A stretch of DNA of 12,224 bases, taken from an uncultured Clostridia bacterium (GTDB taxonomy: Bacteria; Bacillota; Clostridia; Peptostreptococcales; Anaerovoracaceae). The notes beneath the pieces were generated by a model, which saw nothing but the letters and a program-made list of their open reading frames with translations, was not told where the DNA came from and did no database searches. The stretch is taken from NCBI GenBank assembly GCA_934255435.1, contig CAKQNZ010000054.1, positions 1-12,224 of the forward strand. Direction: 5' to 3'. Of the stretch, positions 1-8,941 are shown in pieces. A program made the position numbers and the translations under genes. Numbering within the stretch: position 1 is the first letter of the stretch; each line of letters starts with the position of its first letter.

Positions 1-41
1 ACGCAGTCCTGCTTAGATGTGAATCCGATCACTCCGCCCAT
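1..41 (-). CDS. Second PurF-like (amidophosphoribosyltransferase-like) protein, N-terminal 13 codons only
   Basis: Only the start of this gene is in the window. The ATG at 41 sits 5 nt after a very strong ribosome site (AGGAGGGA, 47-54) and reads MGGVIGFTSKQDC before the left edge. The M-x-G-[VI]-[IV]-G pattern matches the first strand of class II (Ntn) glutamine amidotransferase domains such as PurF. I recall clostridial PurF-like paralogues beginning with a similar MGGxxG...SK.DC pattern; this is memory, not a search result. Residue 2, which is the Cys nucleophile in active enzymes processed after Met, is Gly here, so a glutaminase-dead paralogue is possible. Its place as the last visible gene of the pur operon, 149 nt after purN, supports a purine-related role. 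With only 13 residues, another Ntn amidotransferase cannot be excluded. Confidence 0.6.
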   Translation of the reverse strand, partial: MGGVIGFTSKQDC

Positions 42-190
42 TGGAGTCCCTCCTTTTTATCTGTGTCCCGGTCTCCCGGATAATAATCTTTCTCAGTGTC
101 CTGATGCTGCAGATGCCCGTGCCTGCTGTAAAGTCGATGTCTGTCGATCTTCCGCCTGTCTAAGTCCATGCCGCCGGCCTGGCTGCATCC

Positions 191-763
191 TCAGCTGATC
201 TGTGCCGCTGCCTTTATGAGGCCTTCTGCCAGGATCTCGTGCTCTACCTCCAGCACTCTGGCTGCCAGCGTGTCCGGCGTGTCATCCGGCATCACCGGAA
301 CTTTTCTCTGCAGTATTATCTCTCCTGTATCCACGCCTTCGTCTACGTAGTGCACCGTAGCGCCGCTTTCCTTCTCGCCGCCTTCGATCACTGCCTTGTG
401 GACTCTCTTTCCGTAGAATCCCTTGCCGCAGTACTTAGGTATCAGCGAAGGATGTATGTTGATTATCCTGTTCCTGTACTCCTGTATTATATCCGGGGAA
501 AGGACTCTCATGTAGCCTGCCAGCACCACCAGATCTGCCCCTGACGCCTGCAGCTCCTCAAGGACCTGCTCCTGCTCCAGCGCCACTGCTGTGGCGATGC
601 CTGCCTTCGCCGCACGTTCCAGTGCAAAGGCGTCCGCTCTGCTGGCTATGACTTTCACGATCTCAAGGCCCGGCAGCTGCCCTGCCTTTTCCTTGTCGAT
701 CAGCGCCTGCAGATTGGTGCCGCCGCCTGAAACCAGCACGGCAACTTTCTTGTTGTCACTCAT
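191..763 (-). CDS. purN: Phosphoribosylglycinamide formyltransferase (GAR transformylase, folate-dependent)
   Basis: PurN transfers a formyl group from 10-formyl-tetrahydrofolate to GAR, giving FGAR, the third step of cytosolic de novo purine synthesis. The 190-residue length is normal. The N-terminal Rossmann-like motif VLVSGGGTNLQALID (residues 9-23), the LAGYMRVLSP segment (81-90) and NIHPSLIPKY (102-111) are all present. Aligned by eye with the E. coli enzyme, the catalytic residues are N102, H104 and D145 (in VDEGVDTG). The GKGFYGKRVHKAV segment after the catalytic loop is slightly longer than in E. coli. The start at 763 follows an AGAAGGA-type ribosome site. The gene is sixth in the pur operon, separated from purM by 161 nt, which is looser than the purF-purM junction. 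Confidence 0.97.
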   Translation of the reverse strand: MSDNKKVAVLVSGGGTNLQALIDKEKAGQLPGLEIVKVIASRADAFALERAAKAGIATAVALEQEQVLEELQASGADLVVLAGYMRVLSPDIIQEYRNRIINIHPSLIPKYCGKGFYGKRVHKAVIEGGEKESGATVHYVDEGVDTGEIILQRKVPVMPDDTPDTLAARVLEVEHEILAEGLIKAAAQIS

Positions 764-886
764 ATCTGTTTCCTTCTGCCGCCGTTATGACAGCCTGTTT
801 TATATTTCCGCTTCTGTCTGCAAAATCCCGGTCCCGGCTGCCGGACATGCCGTCAGCCCGTCTTTCCGGTGTTTTCCTGCAGACTC

Positions 887-904
887 CGGGAGCATAAGCT
901 CCCG
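887..904 (-). other. Perfect 7-bp hairpin just after purM in the purM-purN spacer
   Basis: The 161-nt spacer 764-924 contains CGGGAGC and GCTCCCG separated by a 4-nt loop, beginning about 21 nt after the purM stop codon. There is no T-run after it in the direction of transcription, so it is not a standard intrinsic terminator. An mRNA-stabilising or processing hairpin is possible (inference). I see no gene in the rest of the spacer. Confidence 0.5.
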
Positions 905-924
905 AAGATATCCTCATTCTTTGC

Positions 925-1986
925 CTAGTCTTCGCAGTCCAGCAGGACTCTCTCTTCTCTGCTGTCGCCCTTGCTCTCTACTATCGTACCGATGATGTCG
1001 GCAGTCTCGCCTGCAGCTCTCAGAGCCTCTACGACACTTTCTGCATCAGCCTCGTCCACTACCATCATCATGCCTACGCCCATGTTGAACGTGGAGAACA
1101 TTTCTTTTTCTGATACGTTTCCGTGCTCCTTCATGTAAAGGAATATCTCCGGTATCTTCCATGAGCCGATCTCGATATCGGCTGCTGTGCCTTCAGGCAG
1201 TATCCTCGGAATGTTCTCGTAGAAACCGCCGCCTGTGATATGCACTATGCCGTTGACGTCGAACTTCGGCAGTACGGCTTCGCATGCATTGGCGTAGATC
1301 TTCGTCGGTCTCAGGAGAGCTTCGCCCAGTTCCTCGTCCAGCTCGTCCACGATGTCATTGAGCTTCATGTCCAGCTTGTCGAAGAATATCCTGCGCACCA
1401 GTGAATATCCGTTGCTGTGTATTCCTGATGATGCGATACCGACGATCTTGTTGCCGGTCTTTATCTTCGCACCTGTTATGATTTTTTTCTTGTCCACGAT
1501 ACCCACGGAAAATCCCGCCATATCGTATTCGCCTTCGCTGTAGAAATCCGGCATCTCAGCTGTTTCACCGCCTACGAGAGCACTTCCGCTCTGTTTGCAT
1601 CCCTCAGCTATGCCTTTGACGATGTCGGCTATCTTCTCAGCCCTGACTTTGCCTGTTGCTATGTAGTCGAGGAAAAACAGCGGCTTGGCGCCTTGGCAGA
1701 GCACGTCGTTTACGCACATTGCCACGCAGTCGATACCTACAGTGTCGTGCTTATCCATCATGAATGCCAGCTTCAGTTTCGTGCCTACACCGTCAGTCCC
1801 TGATACCAGCACCGGCTCCTCCATGTCCTTCACGTCCAGTGCGAAAAGGCTGCCGAAGCTGCCCAGTCCTGTCAGCACGTTTTCATTGAAAGTGCCTTTG
1901 ACATGTTCCTTCATCAGTGAGACAGCTCTTTCGCCTTCTTTAGTATCGACACCGGCGTCTCTGTATGTTAATTTCTTTTCTTCCAT
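925..1986 (-). CDS. purM: Phosphoribosylformylglycinamidine cyclo-ligase (AIR synthetase)
   Basis: PurM closes the imidazole ring of FGAM with ATP to give AIR. The 353-residue length is usual. Recognisable family segments are the start LTYRDAGVD (6-14), the ATP/substrate region SGTDGVGTKLKLA (62-74), the GIDCVAMCVNDVLCQGAKPLFFLDY segment (84-108, quoted for position), LVGGETAEMPDFY (137-149), GIHSNGYSLVR (188-198) and HITGGGFYENIPR (249-261). It belongs to the same fold superfamily as the PurL synthetase domain. The ATG at 1986 lies only 2 nt after the purF stop, and its ribosome site (GGAGG) is inside the last purF codons, so translation of the two genes is probably coupled. The terminal residues after DIIGTIVE are a short charged tail ending LLDCED. 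Nothing appears broken. Confidence 0.98.
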   Translation of the reverse strand: MEEKKLTYRDAGVDTKEGERAVSLMKEHVKGTFNENVLTGLGSFGSLFALDVKDMEEPVLVSGTDGVGTKLKLAFMMDKHDTVGIDCVAMCVNDVLCQGAKPLFFLDYIATGKVRAEKIADIVKGIAEGCKQSGSALVGGETAEMPDFYSEGEYDMAGFSVGIVDKKKIITGAKIKTGNKIVGIASSGIHSNGYSLVRRIFFDKLDMKLNDIVDELDEELGEALLRPTKIYANACEAVLPKFDVNGIVHITGGGFYENIPRILPEGTAADIEIGSWKIPEIFLYMKEHGNVSEKEMFSTFNMGVGMMMVVDEADAESVVEALRAAGETADIIGTIVESKGDSREERVLLDCED

Positions 1987-1988
1987 GG

Positions 1989-3491
1989 TCAGTCCTCCAA
2001 ATCCATATCCAGCTCAGGGAGTTCCATCGGATAGTCCCCCGTGAAGCAGGCTGTGCAAATTTTATCCTTACCCATTCCAATGGCTTCCAGCATGCCTTCG
2101 ACGCTGAGATATCCCAGCGAATCGGCGCCTGTCATCTCGCATATCTCCTCGATGGAATGATATGCAGCCACCAGTTTGTTTTTATCAGGTGTATCGATCC
2201 CGAAGAAACACGGGTCCGTCACCGGCGGTGACGCCACACGGATGTGCACCTCTCTGGCGCCGGCATCCTTGAGCATCCTCACTATCTTGCCGCTGGTCGT
2301 TCCTCTGACTATGGAATCGTCCACCATTATTATTCTTTTTCCGGCAACATTGCCTTTCAGTACATTCAGCTTGAGTCTCACGGAAAGTTCACGCATCCGC
2401 TGATCAGGCTGTATGAATGTCCTGCCTACATATCTGTTCTTGATGAGACCCTCACCGTAAGGTATCCCTGACTCTTCCGCATATCCTATCGCAGCCACTG
2501 TGCCTGAGTCGGGCACCGATATGACCATATCTGCCGCAACGGGACATTCCTGTGCCAGTATCCTGCCGCAGCGGCTCCTTGCTGTGTATACTCCTATATC
2601 GTCTATCCTGCTGTCAGGTCTTGAAAAGTAAACGTACTCGAATGCGCATGATGCACGCTTGCCTTTGCCGCAGTCATAGGACTTCAGCTTTCCGTCCTCT
2701 ACGACTACCATCTCGCCCGGCTCCACGTCTCTCACCAGCTCTGCTCCCAGCAGCGGGAACACGCAGCTTTCGGAGCTCAGCACATATCCGTCTTCTGTCT
2801 TTCCGATGCAGAGCGGTCTGATACCGTTGGGATCCCTGACTCCGATGAGCTTGTCACCTACGGTGATGACCAGAGCATATGCTCCCTTTATCTCCGTCAG
2901 GGTCTTCATGATAGCCTCTTCTATCGTGTGGTCGTTGACGTATTTGGCGATCAGCGCTGCTATGACTTCTGAATCTATGGAAGTCTGGAACATCACGCCG
3001 TTGCCCTGCATTCTGTGTCTCAGTATGTTAGCATTTACAAGATTGCCGTTGTGGGCCAGCGCTATGGCTCCGCCCCGGTAGAACACTACCAGCGGCATTG
3101 CATTGGCTGCATGGCTCTCGCCTGCCGTGGAGTATCTCACATGGCCGATGGCTATGTCGCCCTGGAGCCTGCCGATAATCTCGTCGTCGAATACCTCCTG
3201 CACCAGTCCCATGTCCTTGTGGTACTGGATGTTTCCTGCCATGTTCACTGCTATTCCGGCACTTTCCTGACCTCTGTGCTGCAGCGAGTGGAGCCCGAAA
3301 TAAACGCCTCTTGCTATGTCTTTGCGTCCCGGTGCGTAAAGTCCCACTACTCCGCACTCGTCGTGGAATTTCTCTGCTTCGAACAGTGGTCCCTCCGGGT
3401 CGATCCCCAGATGCTGCTCTTTATGACAGGCTGTGCCTGCCTCATCATGCATGTATTTTCTTTGCGGTTCTTCGTTCTCAGGTCTCTTCAT
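1989..3491 (-). CDS. purF: Amidophosphoribosyltransferase (glutamine PRPP amidotransferase), Bacillus-type with Fe-S cysteines
   Basis: PurF makes phosphoribosylamine from PRPP and glutamine, the committed step and main feedback point of the pathway. Three starts are possible: GTG 3500, ATG 3497 and ATG 3491. I chose 3491 (500 residues) because GGTGAT, the 3' part of the ideal Shine-Dalgarno sequence, lies 4 nt upstream. From that start the Ntn nucleophile is C46 in DECGVVGLY, leaving a propeptide of about 45 residues, much longer than the 11 of B. subtilis PurF. The glutaminase segments HSLQHRGQES and AHNGNLVN follow. Cysteines aligning with the B. subtilis [4Fe-4S] ligands are about C282 (CAFEYVYF), C428 (DPCFFGID), and C479 and C482 (CTACFTGDYP). 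The PRPP loop is IMVDDSIVRGTT (388-399). The gene starts just after the purC stop and ends 2 nt before purM. Confidence 0.97.
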   Translation of the reverse strand: MKRPENEEPQRKYMHDEAGTACHKEQHLGIDPEGPLFEAEKFHDECGVVGLYAPGRKDIARGVYFGLHSLQHRGQESAGIAVNMAGNIQYHKDMGLVQEVFDDEIIGRLQGDIAIGHVRYSTAGESHAANAMPLVVFYRGGAIALAHNGNLVNANILRHRMQGNGVMFQTSIDSEVIAALIAKYVNDHTIEEAIMKTLTEIKGAYALVITVGDKLIGVRDPNGIRPLCIGKTEDGYVLSSESCVFPLLGAELVRDVEPGEMVVVEDGKLKSYDCGKGKRASCAFEYVYFSRPDSRIDDIGVYTARSRCGRILAQECPVAADMVISVPDSGTVAAIGYAEESGIPYGEGLIKNRYVGRTFIQPDQRMRELSVRLKLNVLKGNVAGKRIIMVDDSIVRGTTSGKIVRMLKDAGAREVHIRVASPPVTDPCFFGIDTPDKNKLVAAYHSIEEICEMTGADSLGYLSVEGMLEAIGMGKDKICTACFTGDYPMELPELDMDLED

Positions 3492-3503
3492 GCACATCAC
3501 CCG

Positions 3504-4208
3504 CTATGCCTTTACCCTTCTGAGTACTTCTGCATAAGTTTCTTCGATGTTGCCCAGGTCTCTCCTGAATCTGTCCTTGTCCATCTTCTCATTCGTCTTC
3601 ACATCCCAGAGTCTGCATGTGTCTGGTGAGATCTCGTCTGCCAGGATCACTTCGCCGTCGTAAAGGCCGAATTCGATCTTGAAGTCGATGAGCTTCAGTC
3701 CCTTGTCCAGGAAGAATTCCTTGAGAGTATCGTTGACGATGGCTGCGTACTTCTTAACTGTCTCCAGCTGATCCTCTGTCACCAGTTTCAGTGCCAGTGC
3801 ATGGGATTCGCACATCAGCGGATCCCCCAGATCATCGTTCTTGTATGATAATTCGAAAGTCGGCTTGTCGAACACGATGCCTTCTTCAACGCCGTATCTC
3901 TTTGCAAAGGAGCCTGCCGACACATTCCTCATAATGACCTCCAGCGGCAGGATCTTAACTGCCTTCACAATGGTCTCTCTGTCGCTGATCTGTTCAACGA
4001 AATGAGTAGGCACGCCTTTCTGCTCCAGGATCTGGAATATGATGTTTGTCATCGTGTTGTTGACTACGCCTTTGCCTACGATCTGACCTTTTTTCTCGCC
4101 GTTGAAAGCTGTGGCGTCGTCTTTATAGTCTACGATCAGAAGTTTCGGATCGTCTGTTTTGAATACTTTCTTTGCTTTTCCTTCGTAAAGCTGTTCTAAT
4201 TTCTGCAT
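3504..4208 (-). CDS. purC: Phosphoribosylaminoimidazole-succinocarboxamide synthase (SAICAR synthetase)
   Basis: PurC joins CAIR and aspartate using ATP to form SAICAR. At 234 residues it has the short single-domain length typical of bacteria. Signature segments are [10 protein letters not shown] (7-16, glycine-rich ATP loop), [19 protein letters not shown] (86-104), [13 protein letters not shown] (125-137), [10 protein letters not shown] (173-182) and [14 protein letters not shown] (189-202). The ATG at 4208 has a strong ribosome site (AAGGAGGAGAT). A 5-bp GGCGG/CCGCC hairpin (4226-4240) lies a few nucleotides upstream of that site and could affect initiation. The TAG stop overlaps the ribosome-binding region of purF, which suggests coupled translation. 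A 129-nt spacer separates it from purE. Confidence 0.98.
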   Translation of the reverse strand: MQKLEQLYEGKAKKVFKTDDPKLLIVDYKDDATAFNGEKKGQIVGKGVVNNTMTNIIFQILEQKGVPTHFVEQISDRETIVKAVKILPLEVIMRNVSAGSFAKRYGVEEGIVFDKPTFELSYKNDDLGDPLMCESHALALKLVTEDQLETVKKYAAIVNDTLKEFFLDKGLKLIDFKIEFGLYDGEVILADEISPDTCRLWDVKTNEKMDKDRFRRDLGNIEETYAEVLRRVKA

Positions 4209-4225
4209 GTTATCTCCTCCTTGCC

Positions 4226-4240
4226 GGCGGTTTCTCCGCC
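4226..4240 (-). other. Small hairpin upstream of the purC ribosome site
   Basis: GGCGG and CCGCC pair across a 5-nt loop in the purE-purC spacer (4209-4337), just upstream of the purC Shine-Dalgarno sequence. The remainder of the spacer holds no convincing gene. Any regulatory effect is inference. Confidence 0.35.
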
Positions 4241-4337
4241 TCTGGTATCTATACGGGATCAGTATCGTGACTGCCGGTGCCTGTGAAGCTTCGTCCGCTC
4301 CGCTCTATGACCCGGCGCTGCGATACCGCCTTACTGT

Positions 4338-4820
4338 TTATCGCTGCCCGAATTCTCTGTCGAGAGCTACTATATCTTCTTCCTGCTGTTTCTTGAAGTC
4401 CTTGATCTTCTGTCTCAGCTGCGGATCTGCTGCTGCCAGCATCTGCACTGCCAGTATCGCTGCATTCTCAGCTCCGTCTATAGCCACTGTTGCCACAGGC
4501 ACGCCCTTTGGCATCTGCACTACAGAAAGGAGTGAGTCCAGTCCGTCCAGTGTGCTGGATTTCATCGGTATGCCGATCACCGGAAGCGGGGTCGTTGCTG
4601 CCAGCACGCCTGCCAGATGAGCTGCTTTGCCTGCTGCTGCGATGATCACTCCGAAACCGTTGGCTTCGGCATTTGCTGCGAACTCCTCTGCCTGTCTCGG
4701 AGTCCTGTGAGCGGATATGATCCTTGTCTCGTATTCCACGCCGAATTTTTCCAGCATGGCTTCCGCCTTCTGCACTACCGGGTAGTCCGATTTGCTTCCC
4801 ATTATTATCGCTGCTTTCAT
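4338..4820 (-). CDS. purE: N5-carboxyaminoimidazole ribonucleotide mutase (AIR carboxylase catalytic subunit), class I PurE type
   Basis: PurE carries out the carboxylation step that yields CAIR, by rearranging N5-CAIR in class I enzymes. The 160-residue length is standard for the octameric bacterial form. Motifs seen are [15 protein letters not shown] (5-19, phosphate binding), ISAHRTP (35-41, with the conserved His38), the [15 protein letters not shown] region (61-75) and [20 protein letters not shown] (80-99). The start at 4820 has a GGAGGT ribosome site and lies 13 nt after the purL stop. No purK is adjacent, although class I PurE usually depends on PurK for its substrate. PurK may be elsewhere in the genome, or this PurE may work differently; the sequence does not decide. 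Confidence 0.97.
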   Translation of the reverse strand: MKAAIIMGSKSDYPVVQKAEAMLEKFGVEYETRIISAHRTPRQAEEFAANAEANGFGVIIAAAGKAAHLAGVLAATTPLPVIGIPMKSSTLDGLDSLLSVVQMPKGVPVATVAIDGAENAAILAVQMLAAADPQLRQKIKDFKKQQEEDIVALDREFGQR

Positions 4821-4833
4821 GATTACCTCCTGT

Positions 4834-7800
4834 TTATCTGAAGTATTTAACGCCTGATTCGAAGATCTTCATGTCCTTCTCACCGGCTACGTTCTTGTAC
4901 ACGTTCTTTCCTATACGTTCCGAATGGCCCATCTTGCCGAAGACTCTGCCGTCCGGTGATGTGATTCCTTCTATCGCCAGCACCGAACCGTTAGGGTTGA
5001 ATTCGATGTCCATGGACGGCTCGCCGTCGTAGTCCACATACTGTGTTGCGATCTGGCCGTTGGCTCTCAGGCTTTCCAGTACGTCCGGCTCTGCGATGAA
5101 TCGTCCTTCGCCGTGGGATACCGGGATAGTGTAGATATCGCCGATGTTCGTGCCCGCCAGCCATGGGGACTTCACTGATGCGATGCCTGTCCTTACAAGG
5201 CATGATGCATGGCGTCCGATCTTGTTGTAAGTCAGTGTCGGGCTGTGCTCAGTCGCCTCTGTGATCTTTCCATAAGGCACAAGACCCAGTTTGATGAGCG
5301 CCTGGAATCCGTTGCAGATACCCAGCATCAGACCGTCTCTCTTTTCAAGGAGCTCTGTCACTGCATCTGCTATGGCAGGGTTCCTGAAGACTGCCGTTAT
5401 GAATTTTGCCGAGCCGTCCGGTTCGTCTCCGCCGGAGAATCCGCCCGGTATCATTATCATCTGACTCTGACGGATCTTGCTTTCCAGCTCGTATATCGAA
5501 GCTTCCAGCTCTACCGTAGTGAGGTTCCTGATGATCTGTATCTCAGCCTCTGCGCCGGCTCTTTCGAAGGCTCTCGCTGAATCCACTTCGCAGTTGGTTC
5601 CAGGGAACGCCGGTATTATCACTTTCGGTCTTGCAGTCTTTATTGCAGGACCTGAGCTGTTTCTTTCTATGAAAATTTCTCTGTTTACTTTAGTCGTGTC
5701 TTTGCTGTCTCTGAAGTCGGCAGTCCTTACAGGGAAAATGCCTTCCAGCGGCTTCTGCCACTGAGCTGTTATCTCTGACAGGTCCTCTGCTTCTCCGTTG
5801 AGGCTCAGTCTGCCGTCGTCTGTCGTCTTGCCAATGATCTCGAAGACTGTGCCGCCCAGCAGCTCTCTTGCGTTCTCGTATGCCGGGATCTCCAGGATCA
5901 CCGATCCGTAAAGCGGTGCCAGCGTGTCAGCTGTAGTCTTTGCATCAGCTCCGATGCCATTGCCCACTGCCATCTTCACCAGAGTCATGTAGATGCCGCC
6001 ACGGCCTACTGTGTCTGCTGCCAGTATCTTTCCTGCTGCTGCCAGCTCTCTGATCTTCGCCATGTTGTTCCTGTAAACATCGAAGTCCAGTATACCGTCT
6101 TTGCCTGCCGGTGCTGTTATCAGAGCCAGCGTGCTGCCTGCCTCCTTGAACTCCGTGGAAATGACGTCGTCTGCGTCCACTGCTGTGATCGCAAAGGATG
6201 CCAGTGTCGGCGGCACGTCGATGTCCATGAATGTGCCGGACATGCTGTCCTTGCCTCCGATGGCAGGGATCTCAAGTTCCTGCTGCACTCTCAGTGCACC
6301 CAGGAGCGCTGCCATAGGCTTGCCCCATCTTGCCGGATCTTCGCCCAGCTTTTCGAAATATTCCTGGAAAGTCAGTCTGATCTTCCTGTAGTCGCCGCCC
6401 ATTGCAGCTATCTTCGTAACTGAATCTATCACTGCGTAAAGTGCTCCGTGGAACGGACTTGCCGATGCCAGCTGCGGATCGAAGCCGTAAGCCATGATCG
6501 TTGCAGTATCTGTCTCGCCCTTTGTCACTGGGAGTTTCGCCGCCATGCCTGCTGCCGGTGAAAGCTGGTATTTGCCTCCCAGCGGCATCAGTACTGTTGA
6601 AGCACCTATGGTGCTGTCGAATCTTTCTATGAGACCTTTCTTGCTGCAGCAGTTGAGGTCTGTCAGGAGCTGTGTCTTTGTCTTCGTTTCCTTGAAAAGG
6701 CTGTCCCTGATGTCGTCGCTGCCTGTCATTGCTGCTTCCGGAGCCTTTGCATATGCATCTGCAAACTGCTGAGCACCGTTGGTATTGAGGAAGTCACGAC
6801 TGAGATCCAGGATGCACTTGCCTCTCCAGTGCATGCGCACACGGTTGGTGTCAGTGACTTCTGCCACCTTGGTAGCTTCGAGGTTCTCTTCAGCTGCATA
6901 TTTCATGAACTGCTCTGCCTTGTCAGCGTCTACGACTACGGCCATTCTTTCCTGGGATTCCGATATCGCCAGCTCCGTGCCGTCCAGTCCTTCGTATTTC
7001 TTAGGCACCAGGTCGAGATCTATTTCAAGACCGTCTGCCAGTTCACCGATGGCTACCGATACGCCGCCTGCGCCGAAGTCGTTGCAGCGCTTGATAAGGG
7101 TAGCTACTTCCTTTCTCCTGAACATCCTCTGTATGTTTCTTTCAACAGGCGGGTTGCCCTTCTGGACTTCTGCTCCGCACTGGAGGATGGATTCTTCTGT
7201 ATGTTCCTTTGATGAGCCGGTGGCTCCGCCGCATCCGTCACGGCCTGTCCTGCCGCCCACCAGTATGATAATGTCGCCCTTCTGAGGAGTCTTCCTGATG
7301 ACGTGGTCCGCTGGTGCCGCACCTACGACTGCGCCGATTTCCATCCTCTTGGCAACGTAATTTTCATGATATACTTCGTCCACCTGACCTGTCGCAAGAC
7401 CGATCTGGTTGCCGTATGAGCTGTAACCTGCAGCTGCTTCCTGAGTGATCTTTCTCTGAGGGAGTTTGCCACTGAGAGTTTCCTCAACAGGCTTTCTCGG
7501 GTCTGCCGCCCCGGTCACACGCATAGCCTGGTAAACGTATACTCTGCCTGAGAGCGGGTCTCTGATGGCTCCGCCAAGACATGTTGCCGCACCGCCGAAA
7601 GGCTCGATTTCTGTAGGGTGGTTGTGGGTCTCGTTCTTGAACATCACGAGCCAGTCTTCCTCTTTGCCGTCGATCTTTGCCCTGACCTTGATGCTGCATG
7701 CGTTTATCTCTTCGGATTCGTCAAGATCCTGCGCCTTGCCGTGCTTTTTCAGGTACTTGGCTCCGATGCAGGCCATGTCCATGAGGCAGAGATTCTTGTC

Positions 7801-8601
7801 CCTGTCTCCGTAAACGTCGCTGCGCATATCCATATATCTTGCAAAAGCTTCGCTGACGATGTGTCCGTAAGGACTTTCCTCGAAGCCTATGTTCTTCAGT
7901 GTAGTGTTGAAAGTGGTGTGCCTGCAGTGATCAGACCAGTATGTGTCGATGACCTTCAGCTCTGTCAGCGTCGGGTCACGATGCTCGTCGTCACGGTAGT
8001 ACTGCTGCACGAATTTTATATCCTCAGGACTCATAGCGAAGCCCATGTCTTTTCTGTATTTTTCAAGTTCATCCGGCGTATATCCTGCAAATCCTGTGAT
8101 AACGGCAACGTCTTCGGGAACAGTCGTTTCCATTTCCAGGTTTTCCGGTTTTTCAGCCGACGCCAGCTGGGAGTCCACAGGGTTGACGCAGTATGACTTC
8201 ACTGTCTCCGCCTGCTGCTGAGTGAGGCTGCCTTCAAGAACGATCACTCTGGCGAACCTTACAGTTGCGTCTGCTGCCGAGTTCATCAGCTTGATACACT
8301 GTGCCGCCGAGTCTGCTCTCTGGTCGTACTGTCCCGGCAGGAATTCAACTGCGAAAAAAATTGCAGAACCCGGCATATCAGGCATCGTTTCCTCGTAAAC
8401 GGTGTCTATCGCTGGCTCTGCAAATACTGTAAGTTTTGCTGCTTCGTATGTGTCGTCATCTATTCCGTCGATATCATAGCGGTTGAGGATCCTGATACCC
8501 TGAAGACCATCAAGGTGCAGGTTTTCCTTAACATCAGCAAAAAGCTGAGCTGCTTCAACGTCAAAACCTTTTTTCTTTTCAACGTAAATTCTTCTTACCA
8601 T
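4834..8601 (-). CDS. purL: Phosphoribosylformylglycinamidine synthase, single-chain (synthetase plus glutaminase)
   Basis: PurL converts FGAR, glutamine and ATP to FGAM. At 1255 residues it is the large fused form, in which the PurS-like, PurL and PurQ functions are one chain. The N-terminal domain covers roughly residues 1-200. The linker motif DHCRHTTF (224-231) is followed by the ATP-binding synthetase domain with [18 protein letters not shown] (323-340) and [20 protein letters not shown] (507-526). The C-terminal class I glutaminase starts near 993 ([13 protein letters not shown]), with catalytic C1096 in GICNGFQAL and H1226/E1228 in GHSER. The ATG at 8601 ([17 protein letters not shown]) has an AAAGGA ribosome site 6-8 nt upstream. 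The frame stays open to 8844, but that extension is not PurL-like and starts at a GTG without a ribosome site. This is the first gene of the operon, behind a leader of about 320 nt. Confidence 0.97.
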   Translation of the reverse strand: MVRRIYVEKKKGFDVEAAQLFADVKENLHLDGLQGIRILNRYDIDGIDDDTYEAAKLTVFAEPAIDTVYEETMPDMPGSAIFFAVEFLPGQYDQRADSAAQCIKLMNSAADATVRFARVIVLEGSLTQQQAETVKSYCVNPVDSQLASAEKPENLEMETTVPEDVAVITGFAGYTPDELEKYRKDMGFAMSPEDIKFVQQYYRDDEHRDPTLTELKVIDTYWSDHCRHTTFNTTLKNIGFEESPYGHIVSEAFARYMDMRSDVYGDRDKNLCLMDMACIGAKYLKKHGKAQDLDESEEINACSIKVRAKIDGKEEDWLVMFKNETHNHPTEIEPFGGAATCLGGAIRDPLSGRVYVYQAMRVTGAADPRKPVEETLSGKLPQRKITQEAAAGYSSYGNQIGLATGQVDEVYHENYVAKRMEIGAVVGAAPADHVIRKTPQKGDIIILVGGRTGRDGCGGATGSSKEHTEESILQCGAEVQKGNPPVERNIQRMFRRKEVATLIKRCNDFGAGGVSVAIGELADGLEIDLDLVPKKYEGLDGTELAISESQERMAVVVDADKAEQFMKYAAEENLEATKVAEVTDTNRVRMHWRGKCILDLSRDFLNTNGAQQFADAYAKAPEAAMTGSDDIRDSLFKETKTKTQLLTDLNCCSKKGLIERFDSTIGASTVLMPLGGKYQLSPAAGMAAKLPVTKGETDTATIMAYGFDPQLASASPFHGALYAVIDSVTKIAAMGGDYRKIRLTFQEYFEKLGEDPARWGKPMAALLGALRVQQELEIPAIGGKDSMSGTFMDIDVPPTLASFAITAVDADDVISTEFKEAGSTLALITAPAGKDGILDFDVYRNNMAKIRELAAAGKILAADTVGRGGIYMTLVKMAVGNGIGADAKTTADTLAPLYGSVILEIPAYENARELLGGTVFEIIGKTTDDGRLSLNGEAEDLSEITAQWQKPLEGIFPVRTADFRDSKDTTKVNREIFIERNSSGPAIKTARPKVIIPAFPGTNCEVDSARAFERAGAEAEIQIIRNLTTVELEASIYELESKIRQSQMIMIPGGFSGGDEPDGSAKFITAVFRNPAIADAVTELLEKRDGLMLGICNGFQALIKLGLVPYGKITEATEHSPTLTYNKIGRHASCLVRTGIASVKSPWLAGTNIGDIYTIPVSHGEGRFIAEPDVLESLRANGQIATQYVDYDGEPSMDIEFNPNGSVLAIEGITSPDGRVFGKMGHSERIGKNVYKNVAGEKDMKIFESGVKYFR

Positions 8602-8919
8602 GGTTTTTCCTTTCTTACATGAAAATCGGTCATTACTGACATATCTGACTTGTATCAGAACACTGTCTCTGCGATCTCCGTCACCATGCTCAGGACGACT
8701 GCACTGTCGCTGCCTGCTCTCTGCATGGTCCTGTGTTGTATGCCGGCTGCCGAAGCTGTGTTCTGTAATGTTGCTTTGCTGTCCCCGGGATATATATCCG
8801 GCGAGGGCAGTATCGTTCTGTATATTATGGTTTAATGTTAGCACTTTCAGCTATAAATCGCAATAATTTTACTTGTACTTTTTGAAAAACTTGAGTTTTT
8901 CCGAATTATTATCTTTCTA
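8602..8919 (-). promoter_or_regulatory. Long 5' leader of the pur operon
   Basis: If transcription starts just after the -10 box at 8926-8931, the purL leader is about 318 nt. It contains an interrupted stem-loop at 8779-8810 (GGAT/ATCC core extended by CC/GG and CTG/CAG pairs) and complementary CAGGAC/GTCCTG and CCATGC/GCATGG segments nearer the gene (about 8680-8735). I could not fit it to the purine (G-box) riboswitch core, and I saw no convincing ZTP motif or stem-plus-T attenuator. A regulatory RNA role is an inference from length and folding potential only. Confidence 0.4.
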
Positions 8920-8941
8920 TTAGTTTTTATAGTTCGGGTTT
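8897..8941 (-). promoter_or_regulatory. Candidate PurR operator: two inverted PurBoxes
   Basis: Compared with the B. subtilis PurBox consensus AWWWCCGAACWWT, the plus-strand copy at 8897-8909 (TTTTCCGAATTAT) matches 11 of 13 and the minus-strand copy at 8929-8941 (AAACCCGAACTAT) matches 12 of 13. The two point toward each other as an inverted pair with about 19 nt between them by this definition, close to the arrangement known for Bacillus PurR operators. The second box covers the spacer and -10 of the proposed purL promoter. This suggests repression when PRPP is low, as in the Bacillus PurR model. No purR gene is in the window. Confidence 0.65.

Noticed and set aside
29..169. A 46-codon minus-strand frame between purN and the second PurF-like gene
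   Set aside because: No ribosome site before its ATG at 169, a very charged and His-rich composition, and it overlaps the strongly supported start at 41.
2552..3629. Long plus-strand frames opposite purF, such as 3015-3629
   Set aside because: They are shadow frames of purF and purC with no family features and no ribosome sites.
8602..8844. An 81-codon in-frame extension upstream of purL
   Set aside because: It begins with GTG without a ribosome site, has no resemblance to PurL, and the ATG at 8601 has both the family N-terminus and an AAAGGA site. The open frame is probably chance.
8884..8901. GAAAAAC/GTTTTTC inverted repeat next to the PurBox, considered as an attenuator
   Set aside because: The stem is nearly all A-T pairs and no T-run follows it, so it would not terminate transcription well.
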